Of a stretch of DNA of 64,000 nucleotides, positions 11,412 through 22,268 are shown piece after piece. The notes under the pieces were generated by a model that worked only from the letters and a program-made list of their open reading frames with translations, was not told where the DNA came from and did not search any database. Made by a program: the position numbers and the translations under genes. The stretch is from positions 11,780,001-11,844,000 of the forward strand of contig JAPYXD010000680.1 of the NCBI GenBank assembly GCA_030998225.1, read 5' to 3'. This DNA comes from Diplolepis rosae. Taxonomy: Eukaryota; Arthropoda; Insecta; Hymenoptera; Diplolepididae. The number at the start of each line of letters is the position of its first letter. The stretch's first letter is position 1.

Positions 11412-13265
11412 ATGGAGAATCCGAGCCTAGCAGATTTGCATTTGAATGATGGAGAAGCGTTAAGATGGTCACCGCCTGTCATGGAAGGAACGATCAACGA
11501 CCAGGACGTAAATGGCGAAACTAAACTACACAAGGCAGTGGACAGAGCAATCTTTATATTTTATAACGAAATCCCATACAATACTTGTCAGGATTTTTCC
11601 GAATATCTAGTCGATATTAAATACCTTTTGAAACTCGGGGCCTCTATGGATATCTGTGATCAAGAAGGAACTAGTCCTCTGGAAATGGCCTTATTTTCTG
11701 GAATTCTAGATTTGGTAGAAGTGTTTTTGCCAATCGAGAAGACAAATAATAATACGATGCCTGACAACCATAAAAGATCTAAACATATAGTAGATTATTT
11801 ATTGAATCGGCAGAAGATTTTAGGTCTTTGTACTCCGCATTGTCTAGCACTTTTGTATTTCACGATAATCTGCAAAGACAATGAAACTTTCAAGTTTCTT
11901 CTACAGACAAAGCAATCAGATATACTAAAATTTAGATCATGTTATTCGTTGATGCACGTTGTTGCAACATATGGTACATGCGAATTAGTACAGTCTCTCA
12001 TCGATTATGGAGTTAATGTTAATATTAAAATTGTCGACGAAGTAGAACAGTCTACTCCACTTCATCAAGCAGCTTTTGCTCGGAATTTTGAGATTGTTGA
12101 AATGCTTGTTAATAAAGGCGCAGATATAAATGCGCATTCGTATTACGGCACACCACTTCACTTTGCTTGTGGAAATTTCAATGGCGTGAGATATCGGAAC
12201 AAATTTATCCCAACGGATACCTCAAATCTAGATTATGTTAATCGCGATATTATTGGGGCTAAAATAGCAAAATTTCTCATCGAGCGGGGTGCTGACGTTG
12301 ATGATAAAAATTGTTGTTTAAGTACTCCGTTGCAAATAGCGGCGTCAAATAAATACCACAGAGTTGTCGAATTACTTTTGCAGCACGGAGCTGACTTTAG
12401 TCTTAAAAATCGGTATGGGCTCAGTATCCTTCATTCGGCTGTTTGTGGTAATCGTATAGAAATCATTAAAATTTTCTTGGAGAAAGGTCTCGATCCTAAC
12501 GATAGAAGTTTATATGGTTTGACGCCATTAGTAAGTTGGATAATGAATTTGAAAGAGTGTTCTTCGTCAATATTAGAACTTTTGATAAAGTTTGGTGCTG
12601 ATATTGACGCAATTGATAATTTTGGTGAAACGCCACTCCACGTGAGCTGCAAATCTTATGCATATAAACATATAAAATATTTGTTAAAATTTAACGCTAG
12701 TGTTATGATTCGCAATAAAAGTGGCAAAATACCATTGGAATATCTGCTAAGACAATATGAGGAATGGCTATCTGGTGTATTAGAGAATTGCGAATGTTTG
12801 GAAAATGTATGTGCGTTAATGTTCTTAGCTGTTATTAAATGTGCGAGCAACAAGGATTTAGAATTGATCAAAACCAAAGAATTAGGTGGCACGGCGTATA
12901 AAATCTTCGAATGTGAAATTAATCGGATGAAAGCGGATAAAATATGCAAGTTTAGTGCTCTTAGCTACTTTGATTTGCTGAATGGTGGTTATAAGAAATT
13001 AGCAGTATATACGAAAAATAAGGAAATAATGAAAGTTTTAGACGTGGGAGATTATAAATACACATATCCGATTTATGCACAAGTTTTAGAAGAATTTTTA
13101 GAAGAGGCAAAAATTTGGCGAGATTTTACTGAAAGAAATGTTGTAATTTTAGAAGATCTTATGGAACATAATCTATCACATTTAATCACTGACACAATCT
13201 TTAAGCATTTGACTACAGGAGATATGAAAAACCTTAATGAAGCTTTTCAAAATTGTTGTACTTAA
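11412..13265 (+). CDS. Ankyrin-repeat protein with PRANC-like C-terminus
   Basis: One uninterrupted exon of 617 codons starts at the ATG just after a splice acceptor and ends TAA. The protein has no signal peptide or membrane segment. Ankyrin repeats appear near residues 34-110 (weak) and from about 177 to 437, with typical TPLH, LLL.HGAD and GADIN signatures. An insertion lies in the repeat near 255-290. From about residue 495 to the end, the order of an MK..KI stretch, a tyrosine- and leucine-rich segment, a YPIY motif and a final F-box-like helix pair matches the layout of PRANC domains. Known PRANC proteins of poxviruses, Wolbachia and some wasps use this end to bind SCF ubiquitin-ligase parts. 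A role here as a substrate adaptor is inference. The gene stands alone among transposons with two AATAAA signals at 13583 and 13591. Ankyrin call is very sure, PRANC moderately. Confidence 0.88.
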   Translation: MENPSLADLHLNDGEALRWSPPVMEGTINDQDVNGETKLHKAVDRAIFIFYNEIPYNTCQDFSEYLVDIKYLLKLGASMDICDQEGTSPLEMALFSGILDLVEVFLPIEKTNNNTMPDNHKRSKHIVDYLLNRQKILGLCTPHCLALLYFTIICKDNETFKFLLQTKQSDILKFRSCYSLMHVVATYGTCELVQSLIDYGVNVNIKIVDEVEQSTPLHQAAFARNFEIVEMLVNKGADINAHSYYGTPLHFACGNFNGVRYRNKFIPTDTSNLDYVNRDIIGAKIAKFLIERGADVDDKNCCLSTPLQIAASNKYHRVVELLLQHGADFSLKNRYGLSILHSAVCGNRIEIIKIFLEKGLDPNDRSLYGLTPLVSWIMNLKECSSSILELLIKFGADIDAIDNFGETPLHVSCKSYAYKHIKYLLKFNASVMIRNKSGKIPLEYLLRQYEEWLSGVLENCECLENVCALMFLAVIKCASNKDLELIKTKELGGTAYKIFECEINRMKADKICKFSALSYFDLLNGGYKKLAVYTKNKEIMKVLDVGDYKYTYPIYAQVLEEFLEEAKIWRDFTERNVVILEDLMEHNLSHLITDTIFKHLTTGDMKNLNEAFQNCCT

Positions 13266-13582
13266 GACTTGACTTATTTCGAGAAGAATGTGATAATAGG
13301 TAAATTTTAATTGAAAACTCATAGATTATTACGTGAAATATGTAATATAGTACATTTTAAGTCCTTTATTGTATGTATATAGAAATATTTTTATGTAATT
13401 TTTTAACAAGATTATCATCGGGGAAACTGTTTATAAAATGGGGAAAGTCTTTCTAATGTGAAAACATTATAAATTTACAGCTTTAATTTGAAATTTCAAT
13501 TGGGTTTTATTGTCTAGGTGATAATTTTAGTATAATTAAATTGCGATAAATAATGTAAGACTGATAACTTTGGTTTGCGAAT

Positions 13583-13596
13583 AATAAATTAATAAA
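13583..13596 (+). terminator. Poly(A) signals of the ankyrin gene
   Basis: Two AATAAA hexamers at 13583-13588 and 13591-13596, about 320 bases after the stop, give a plausible cleavage signal. No closer hexamer was noticed. Confidence 0.5.
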
Positions 13597-13599
13597 GAA

Positions 13600-14160
13600 A
13601 GTATTAGATAAAGTATTAGTTAGTTTTTATTTTAAAATGTCAACCCCTCACACCAAATATTCGTTTATAGCAAAAACGTATATTCAGCATTAAATTAAAA
13701 AATAAAAATTGACTAGTTTTGAGTCACAAAATAATTTGAGATTTGCTACAAAATTCAATAAGATTTTGTGGAAAAATCATGTAATATAATAATAATATGG
13801 AGATAAAAGTAGATAGAATAATTTTAATAAGGAGAAAAGAAAGTAATAAGACATGAAAAATTTGTTTAATTTGGATTCTTTCATTTATTTCTTACGCACA
13901 TAATGTCTAAATCGTATTATTATAAAATTCGTGGTAGAAGAATACTTTTCTAAAATACTCATTCTTGCAGATACTATTAATACTTCTTATCCGTAAGAAT
14001 TCGGTCGAATATTGTTTTTAATCTAATAATTTAAGATTTCAATCTGATAAACGCTTTTTATTGCAGAAATTTCAAATACTAATTGACATATCCATGTTAT
14101 TTAAGGTGGTTGTCGTACAGAAAATCAGGTCTATGGAAAAAAGTTTTCCTATGATTTTAA
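13600..14160. other. Unassigned spacer
   Basis: This is AT-rich DNA without exons. A TTAAGGTGGTTGTCG word at 14101 resembles the end of the TTAA elements and may be a relic end. TTAA at 14157-14160 is the duplication of the next element. Confidence 0.35.
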
Positions 14161-15440
14161 GGTAGTTTTCATCCACGAAAATTAGACCTCAGGCAAAAAT
14201 AGATAATTTTGCTTTTAAGAATAGCAATATTATTATTGAAGGGCTCTTTTTAAAGAAAAAAGATTAATTTCCATGAAAGAAATTTAAAACAAAGAAAAAT
14301 AATTTTATTAATAAATTTTATTTTTGACCCAACTTTTTTTCTTATTGCTTCTTACCAAATTTTAAAAAATTATGCGATTCTAATAAATCATAAATCATTT
14401 CTTCAGAGAAAAGATTTCCCACAACTTCACCGTTTCTGATTTTTAAAAATAAATTCTTTAAGGTAGTACGATCACGAAAATTAGACCTCAGGCAAAAATA
14501 GATAATTTTGCTTTCAAGAATAGCAATATTATTATTGAAGGGCTAATTTGAAAGAGAAAAGATTATTTTTAATGAAAAAAATTTGAAACACAAAAAAATA
14601 ATGTTATTAATAAATTTTATTTTTGCCCAAGCTTATTTTCTTATAGCTTCGAGCCAAATTTTTAAAAATGATGCGATTCTAATAAATCACGGTTCATTTT
14701 TTTAGAAAAAAGATTCTCTACAACTTGACAGTTTCCATTTTTTGAAAATGAATTCTTTAATGGCTGAAATTACAAAAAAACAATTTTTAAAACAAAATTT
14801 TTATAAACAAATTGCTGTATTTGATAATAATTAATTCAATATCAAAAATAAGAAACGGTCAAGTTGTAGAGAATTGTTTTTATAAAGAAATGAACCGAGA
14901 TTTATTAGAATCGCATCATTTTTTTAAATTTGGCTCGAAGCGGTAAGAAAATAAGTTTGGTCAAAAAGAAAATTTATTAATAACATTATTTTTTTGTGTT
15001 TCAAATTTTTTTCATAAAAAACAATCTTTTCTCTTTTAAATTAGCTCTTCAATAATAATATTGATATTCTTGAAAGAAAAATTATCTATTTTTGCCTGAG
15101 GTCTAATTTTCGTGATCGTACTACCTTAAATGCTGCAAACATTATAAAAACATTTTCCAAAACGAAATTTTTATATACAAATTGCTGAATTTGATAATAA
15201 TTTATTCATTTTCGAAAATTGAAAATGGTGAAGTTGTAGGGAATCTTTTTCTTGAAAGCGTGATTTGTAATTTATTAAAATCGCATAATTTTTTAAAATT
15301 TGGTATGAAGCGATAAAAAAAAGTTGGGGAAAAATGAAATTTATTAATATAATTATTTTTCTGTATTTCAAATTTTTTTCATGGAAATTAATCTTTTCCT
15401 TTCAAAAATAGCCCTTCAATAAGAATAATATCTTTTAAAA
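14161..15440. mobile_element. TTAA foldback element split by its own relative
   Basis: The left end GGTAGTTTTCATCCACG follows TTAA at 14157-14160. Its left arm runs to 14457, is interrupted by the element at 14462-15125, and the right arm resumes at 15130. It loses similarity near 15440, so the right end is truncated. Confidence 0.7.
14462..15125. mobile_element. 664-bp TTAA foldback inserted in a sibling
   Basis: The ends GGTAGTACGATCACG and complement are exact. TTAA lies at 14458-14461 and 15126-15129. Nearly the whole element is an imperfect hairpin. Removing it restores the sequence seen at the same place in the sibling arms (ATTCTTTAATGGCTG), which shows that TTAA is the target. Confidence 0.88.
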
Positions 15441-15549
15441 GGAAAAACTTTACGAAAAATAATACTTTTAATAATGTTTTTTGTAACAGAATTTTTCCTT
15501 ACTATCCCCTCTTACCAACTTTTAAAAAATGATTTAAAGATAATAAAAT
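15441..15549. other. Short unassigned spacer
   Basis: AT-rich; nothing is seen. Confidence 0.3.
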
Positions 15550-15816
15550 TTAATAAATAATTGAAGATATATGTTGATGTTGGTATTTGGCTTTAGGGTC
15601 CAAGGTTGATAAAAACTCAGAGTTTTACATAATCAGACGTTTCGGCTCTGATCGGAGCCCTCATCAGTGATTTATTTTAATCTGAAAAATACAGAAAAAA
15701 GGTTTGCCACTCCGATCAGAGGCGGAAGTCTGATTAAGTAAAACCCTAAGTTTTTATCAACCTTGGAACCTAAAGCCAATTACCAACATCAACATATATC
15801 TTCAATTATTAATTAA
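15550..15816. mobile_element. 267-bp foldback element
   Basis: Arms of about 110 bases pair almost completely (ATTGAAGATATATGTTGATG at the left, complement at the right, and the GGTTGATAAAAACT block inside). TTAA stands at both outer ends, so a TTAA duplication is possible. It is non-coding. Confidence 0.75.
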
Positions 15817-16704
15817 GGGTCAATGCAAGTTCAGAATATGAATAAATAAATAATCTCTTAAGTTTTTGCCAGTACTGTATTTAAATCGAAAAAATATTTT
15901 TTTAAATCAAATAAATAATGTTGAAAACATAATTTCTTTCATTTCAAACAGGTTAAAAACGTGATTTCTTTAAATTAAATAAATTTATATTTGCCCCAAA
16001 GCTGTTTTTACTTTGAATTGAAGAAATTAAGTTAAGAAACGATTTCTCAAATTTAAATAAAACTTTTTTCTATTTCTATTTTTAACCATTTAAGACATCG
16101 CTACAGGAGTTTTTGGTTCATCACGGTAGCAATTACTACCTACTTACTGACTATTTACCAACCAATCAAGGTTTCTTTCCTTGCTGCAAAACAAGCAGCC
16201 AGTGAATATTTACCAACAGTCGATAAAAGAAAACTTAATCTTGATAATACCAACGCTCGGTAAAACAGAAACTGTCCATATGAGGATACTCAACCAATAT
16301 GTCAGGAATCCACACTTTAGAATAATTTTTTCAAGAATTTTATCATTAAACATACAATGTGATGTGGACTTTGAAAAAAAATGTAACTTTAAGGGTAAAT
16401 AGTTTATTTTATAAGGGAACGCGTTCAACATCACTTTAAAATTTAATTCCTTTCAGCAATATTTTTTAAAACTTTAAAGATTTTGAATTCTTTTTTTCCA
16501 CAGAAAGATTTCAAATTCTTTAAAATGTGAATTTAGATACATTTTTGCGATATAAGAGTTTGAAATTGTCTACGAGGACACCTGTCGGCAATGCATCCTA
16601 TCTGATACGCGACTAGTGATCCTCCGATAATGTAGACAGTGACAAAAATTTCAAACTCAACTAATTAAATTAAAAAAATATTTATATTAAAAGTTTGTTG
16701 TTTG
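15817..16704. other. Spacer with an exon-like stretch and repeat relics
   Basis: At 16107-16205 a + frame of 32 codons follows CTACAG and ends TGA. It looks somewhat exon-like but has no partner exon. Around 16490-16520 and 16557-16660 are words shared with 23850-24080 and 59637-59770 (TCCACAGAAAG and GATCCTCCGATAAT), so part of the stretch is repeat. Confidence 0.35.
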
Positions 16705-16708
16705 TTAA

Positions 16709-18698
16709 GGCCATGGACCAACCTGGTAGAATTAAATAAAATACATAATTGTAAGTCTTTATTTTTTTATAAATGTTTATAATTATAGAAAAAAAAAATT
16801 GCCAAAGAAATTTTTTTCCTAATTATAAACATTTATGACCAAACAGATCTATAATAATGTATTTTATTTAATTCTACAAATTTTCAGTTACCTGTTTGAA
16901 AATCATAAATGTTCATAATTATAAAAAAAATTCTTTGCTAAATTTTTACATTCTTATCATGGACGAGAAGGTATTGGTTTTATGTGAAAAATGACTTTCG
17001 AAATTTTCATCAAATCTTTACGTTTTGAGACCCCCTGAGTCAGAAAAAATGGTTTTTACAAAAGTGTCTGTCTGTCTGTCTGTCTATCTGTAGGTCGTGT
17101 GCGGCATAACTCTCGATAGAATTATCAGATTGAATTGAGCTTTGGTACACTTTATCGGAGCCGAAAATGTAAGGACAAGTTCGTTAACCAGCCACATCCA
17201 ATCAAAATTGAGGGATGGAGCACTACTTTTGTGTTTTTGAAAATAATTTTTTGAAAAAATCAGAAATTTCAATATTGGTTTTTGATAGTGCTTATAAATC
17301 TCTACAAATTATCCTGATAACATTTTTTGATTAAATCAAAATTAGAAATTTTACAGCATACACGGAGAAAAATGGATGTTCAACTATGGGACAGCCGTCT
17401 TATATGTTCAATTGTATTATCTAGATGTTCAACTGTAATAACCAAGATATCAATCTCTGGATATTTTAACATCTTAGATATTACAGCTGAATATCCAGAT
17501 ATTACAACTAAATATATAAGATGGCTGTCCCATAGTTAAACATCTAGATGTTAATTCTAAACATCCACTTTTCTCTGTGTATTCAAATTCGAAAAAAGTC
17601 AATATCAAAATTCCATTTTCCAGTTAAATTATACGAGATACGATAAAACGTTATGATACAATATTATTTTCTACATAAAGACCTACAAATTTGAATTGTA
17701 ACATTTTTTCATAAGATGCATATTTTTCTTTTTAATTAAAAAAAAAAAAACTATTGAAAATCCAAAATTCAATTTTTTAACAATAATATGTAAAATACGA
17801 AAAAAACGTAAGAATACAAAGTTGTTCGTTTCAAAAAGATCTACAAATTTTGTCTGACGCAGTTTCTGATAAAACATATATTTTTCGCTTCAATTCCAAA
17901 AAATACGTTTAAAATTCAAAAATTCCATTTTTTAGACAAAATATGTGAGATACAAAAAAAACGTTTATATGGAAAATTGTTTGCCTAAATGAGGTTTACA
18001 AATTCTCATTAAGACATTTCGGGACAGGATGTATATTTTATGTTTTGATTTTAAATATTGAAAAAATTCCATTTTTTTCACCAAAATATGTGAGATACGA
18101 AATAAGCGTTGTTCTGCAAAATCGTTTTCTTAAATAAAGTCTATGATTCTTTTTCCTTTTTGAGAGATTTGGAAGAAAATGAATTATTTTAATCATGTAA
18201 TTTATTAAAAAGTTACTGAAATGTATACAGAAAATCGAGCGCGAAGCGCGAGCGTCATGATGAGAATGTGTTCCTTAAGGCTGATAGAGCCTTAAGTAAA
18301 TTGAATCTCCTGTTTCACTTAAATTCAAAAAGAAATAGAGTGACTTTGAGAAAATGTGTAATTCACATCATCTGTAATATTATTATAAAATTGGTTTGAG
18401 CTTCAGTATCAAATTATAAGAAATAAAATTAAATGTATGCGAAGAGCACAAGAACGGAGCGCGAAGCGCGACGATCGAATCGTGCGCCCTAGGCGCGCTC
18501 AAACTTGCGAACGAAGCGAGCTGCGTGCGATGAGAATGTGCCCGCGAAGCGGGTAGATTTTTTTTCTATAATTATAAACATTTATGACCAGATCGACTTG
18601 CCTTGGTGCATTTCATTTACTCTCACAAATACTCAACTTGTTATCTCATTTTTTACGGAAATGGGGTTACAAAAAATTGATCCGGTCGGCCCATGGCA
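16709..18698. mobile_element. 2-kb element with TTAA flanks
   Basis: TTAA at 16705-16708 and 18699-18702 encloses imperfect TIRs GGCCATGGACCAACC and the complement of TGCCATGGGCCGACC. The interior holds a (TCTG)n run at 17067-17090 with the adjoining GGTCGTGTGCGGCATAACTC. It also holds the words GAGCGCGAAGCGCGA at 18237 and 18458 and direct repeats of ATTATAAACATTTATGACC. No transposase frame is left. I infer a large non-autonomous DNA element; the ends are only moderately alike. Confidence 0.5.
17361..17579. mobile_element. 219-bp MITE
   Basis: The TIR CACGGAGAAAAATGGATGTT with complement is flanked by TA at 17359-17360 and 17580-17581. The interior pairs further (GGGACAGCC with GGCTGTCCC). 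A diverged relative follows at 18969. Confidence 0.85.
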
Positions 18699-18968
18699 TT
18701 AAATGCTATAATCTCCAAAATAATCCAATTTAGTTTTCTAATTTTAATGTTTCAATCATAAAGTTAAAAATGATACTGAATGGAAGTCGGCTTTTTTGAG
18801 AAATGTAAGTTATTTGTGATTATTAACATAATTTTATTAATCGTTTAGAAATAATTAAAAATTGGCTTGCAATATGAGAATTTTTGATAAAGTATGATTC
18901 AGAAAAGTTAGCTACTTTTAGATAAGACTTTTAGATTTTAAAGAATTTAGATGCAAATATCCAATATA

Positions 18969-19150
18969 CTCGGAGAAGAATGGATATTTAGGAGCATCAC
19001 AAGCATATTATATAATCGGTCGTAATATCTAAGATATTAATATCACCCTATTTTGATATCTTATTACAATTGTCAGTTGGATGTCTAGATCTTACAATTA
19101 AATACAACTAAATAATTTCGTCCCATGATTGGATATCCATTCTTTACATA
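18969..19150. mobile_element. Diverged MITE related to 17361-17579
   Basis: The left end CTCGGAGAAGAATGGATATT and a right end GGATATCCATTCTT pair, and the interior shows ATCTAAGATATTAATATC-like words as in the 17361 copy. TA precedes the left end; the right end is eroded. Confidence 0.55.
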
Positions 19151-19374
19151 AGACAAAAAACGAGAAAATTTTGAGTTATATATAAGAATATCTCGACAAG
19201 TACGTACTATCAACAATTTTTCACGCAATTCTGTGATTAAAAATGAATATTTATGTTTACTTAATGTCAATAGGAAGCGAGGATATAGTAACAAAACTAG
19301 TTTTATTTATCATAGCGATAAGAGGAAATGCTTTTTCTGAACCACTTGTAAGTATAGTGCAACTTCATAAATTA

Positions 19375-20189
19375 CACAGGCCCACAAAAAAAACTTTTTT
19401 TCTGAGCCATAGATTCCAGTATGATATGATAGTTAGAGGTAAGTGACGCTATAACCCTAAAATCCCCTTACACCATAACCTCAAAATCCCGTTACTCCGT
19501 AAACCTATATATTATAACCTCTCAACTCCATCATCCTTTTCTGTGGAGAAGTTTGGTTCTTGAAATCATAAGAGTTTTGTGAGTATTTCTTGTAGGATCC
19601 GTCCAGGTATATATATCCCTAAGCCTCAGAAAACCACAGAATTCTTTAGAGTATTTGTTTATTGTTGAGTTTTTCAAATTAGTCTAAACGCGTGCTAGCC
19701 GGTTAAAACATATTAATGTTTTTATTGACTCTTCCGAAACCTCTTGTTTTCGAAAGATCTGTGCAGCGGGTTCCGTCTCCGCTTCTTGCCACTGTCAACA
19801 CTCTGTCTTTTAAGCATTCAACAGAAGTCTGCCATCATATTCCTATTCCATCTACCTTGGTAACGTCTTTATTTATTCTGTTTTCATAGACTAGATTCTT
19901 CTACTTAAAGAGGTTAGGTTAGGTTTTGAGGTTATGCAGTAATGGTATTTCGAGGTTAGGGGATTATGGGGCTACGAAATTACTAATTCGGAGGAGGGGG
20001 TTGCAAATAGCATAAAGTAGACGATTTTATTGCTTCCAGTGAATTTTTTGGTGTTTTTTGAGGTTATGTCAAAATCCTGACGTGTAGGGATTCAACGGGT
20101 TGCAGATTCGGTTTCAGCGGAAAAAAATACATAGGAATATCATACTGGAATCCACGGCTCAGAAAAAAAGTTTTTTTTGTGGGCCTGTG
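19375..20189. mobile_element. 815-bp element, TTA target duplication
   Basis: TIRs CACAGGCCCACAAAAAAAAC and complement extend for about 55 bases (both contain AATATCATACTGGAATC or its relative). TTA is present on both sides (19372-19374, 20190-20192). Copy 1 of the host has the unfilled site near 1128. The interior contains CCTAA/TTAGG-rich words but no frame. A 3-bp TTA duplication suits PIF/Harbinger or CACTA-type elements. Confidence 0.8.
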
Positions 20190-20441
20190 TTATCATTGGG
20201 AGTTGCAAAAGTTAATATCTTTAATGGCAAAATTGAAACTAGGAATAAGCGATACCTATATAAATAAAAAATAAAACTATCAATGCGAGATCTGATCTTT
20301 TGAATAATATACATTGCAAAAAAGTTTAGAGAAATTACCATTGTCAATAGTAATAAACAATGAAGAAAGAAAGACTTGAATATTTTTCACTCGAATTCTT
20401 ATATTGAAATTGTACGTTGCCAAAATTCCCATTGGAAATAG

Positions 20442-20910
20442 TTTTGGCAACCTTCTTTAATAATAAAATTTAAAAAAAAATTCCGGTCGGTTCGTGTGCA
20501 AAATTTTTTATGTTTTTTCATTCATCCGGTTTTTTATTCACAGTGAACTCTAAATATTTTTTCAATTCGTGATGCTGTATACTGGACTACTTCATTTTGA
20601 ATTTCAAGCTATGAGATAAGTTTTTGAATTCTATGATAATCCTTATTTTAATTATCTCCTATATTCTAATGTTTCACAGAAATTTTGAATTAATCTTTGA
20701 ATTTATAGCACTGAAGAGGGCCCCCATATGTGGCCGAAACGTTTGCCTTGCTTTATTTTTGAGTATTTTTATATCTAATAGTGATAATTTTAATCGAAGA
20801 AAATAAAAAGAATCTATCCCTATGCCAAAATAACGAGAAATGAACAAAAAATTCTATGAATTTTGGGTCAATATAATAGCAGACATGTTATCAAACATGT
20901 CACTTTAAAA
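20442..20910. mobile_element. Second copy of the 763-bp family, truncated
   Basis: It shares GGGCCCCCATATGTGGCCG, AATTCCGGTCGGTT and CCTATGCCAAAATAACG blocks with 10355-11117. Its left inverted repeat is missing while the right one is longer, ending ACATGTCACTTTAAAA. It lacks the MITE at 10655. Confidence 0.65.
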
Positions 20911-21765
20911 AGTAAATGTACTGCCGAGCGATGTCAGGTACGCCGAAAGTTTCCGATATTACCCGAGAATCGCTCCATGTGCTCGTTGTGATTATTTGTC
21001 GGTACCCGTTATAGAAATATATTTTTTTACATTTGAATGTGGCGGCTTTCTAACTTACGATTTTTTCTAGCAGAGGGACTACCAAGCTTCTTCTCACAAA
21101 TCGTAATAGTTTTCACAGTTCAGTATGTAATGAAGTTGCTACATTGTAATTGTCATAAGTTGCGTTAAATTAGTATTTGAGCGTGTATTGGTATGTTTAA
21201 TATTTATATTGATACGTTTTTACGTATATTTGTATATAACTATGTATATAAATACTCTCTCTATGTAGATCACAATATCTAGTAAGAACAATGGTAAAAT
21301 TTATAAATGACTGTATTTTTTTTATTAAGGAAGTACAATTATTCCCTATTTTCGATAGGAAAATATATAAATATGGTTCCATTGTCTCCGAAAGACTGGT
21401 AATTCGGTTAGACAGAAGATGTGACTTTACTATTGTCTTTTGTAAACTTAACATTCTGTTATAGGAATTAATGAAACCTCTATTGGGTTTACTTTAATAT
21501 AATTCGTTCAATGTGTCGATCACGATTTTACTATTTCAGGAAATAAAACTTGCTTTTGTTTTTAGGCATAAGTACAATTATTTCACCATTTTCTCCAATA
21601 TTATTAGTAACTCCATGGTTTAATATTCAAAATAGTAATTTCTAAAAAACTGACATTTAACTGGTTTCCTATTGACTTTTAATGAAAATAAATATAATAA
21701 TACTAAATTTTGCAAAGAAGAGTTTCTCCGTGTAAAAAGATCTATATCTTTTTCAATATTTACAG

Positions 21766-22236
21766 TTTCATGTGCTTGAAAATGCCTTGAAAGCTACTAA
21801 AAAATTAGCTATTGGGAACCAAAGTGTGTTGAATACAGGGACATTTTCATCGAGGAATTTCTTAATAGAAACTTCAGGCAAGATTGGCAGCATCTGTGAA
21901 TGGAGGAGGGTCGGAAACTTGGGGTACAGGGGCTGCAATCCTGTGTTGACGCTGGAAATGCTGTCCGATCGATCTTCGTCAGACTTGATTTTGCAGCAGT
22001 ACAATCATCCAACAAATAGAAATGTACGTTGCCCTAGCCATACTGACTCCCTGGAAACTTCACAACTGCCAATCGTTGTCAACAATCCCTAAAAATTTAA
22101 AAATAATCCTTTGTCAGTCTCATCCGTTTCTTCTTGAAACTCAGCGACAAAATGTCTTCTTTCTCAGACCAAGTATCCCGATCCACTCTCCACGATACGG
22201 CAAATTGCAGAAATTAGGGTATATGGAATGAAATAA
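21766..22236 (+). CDS. Last two exons of an unrecognised gene
   Basis: The segment 21766-22023 is open for 86 codons. It follows a good acceptor (TTCAATATTTACAG) and is followed by a GTACGT donor. The segment 22168-22236 follows TTCTTTCTCAG, is open in the same phase for 22 codons and ends TAA. AATAAA follows at 22263. Both introns ends are phase 0, and the base composition is clearly richer in GC than the flanks. The resulting 108 residues have no motif I know: no signal peptide, no repeats, two cysteines. Upstream exons are not seen; a transposon copy ends only 34 bases before the first exon, so the 5' part may be far away or lost. The same stretch is also open on the - strand, so the strand is inferred from splice and poly(A) signals only. 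Confidence 0.4.
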
Positions 22237-22262
22237 CAATCTATTACTTATTCTGTTCAGTA

Positions 22263-22268
22263 ATAAAA
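22263..22268 (+). terminator. Poly(A) signal of the two-exon gene end
   Basis: AATAAA lies 27 bases after the TAA of the exon at 22168-22236. Confidence 0.4.

Larger units (their letters stand above)
19240..21732. mobile_element. TA transposon, copy 2, enlarged by insertions
   Basis: It is colinear with 1015-2415 from the GGAAGCGAGGATATAG block to the right TIR AGTTTCTCCGTG, followed by TA at 21733-21734. The left TIR is missing or eroded. It carries an 815-bp element (19375-20189) and a second insertion (about 20442-20910). It lacks the MITE found in copy 1. Confidence 0.75.

Noticed and set aside
16107..16205. Exon-like + stretch of 32 codons after CTACAG, ending TGA
   Set aside because: No upstream partner exon or poly(A) signal found; length is within chance.
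19910..19990. Telomeric TTAGG repeat
   Set aside because: Only two TTAGG units in a row, inside the 815-bp element; the other occurrences are scattered.
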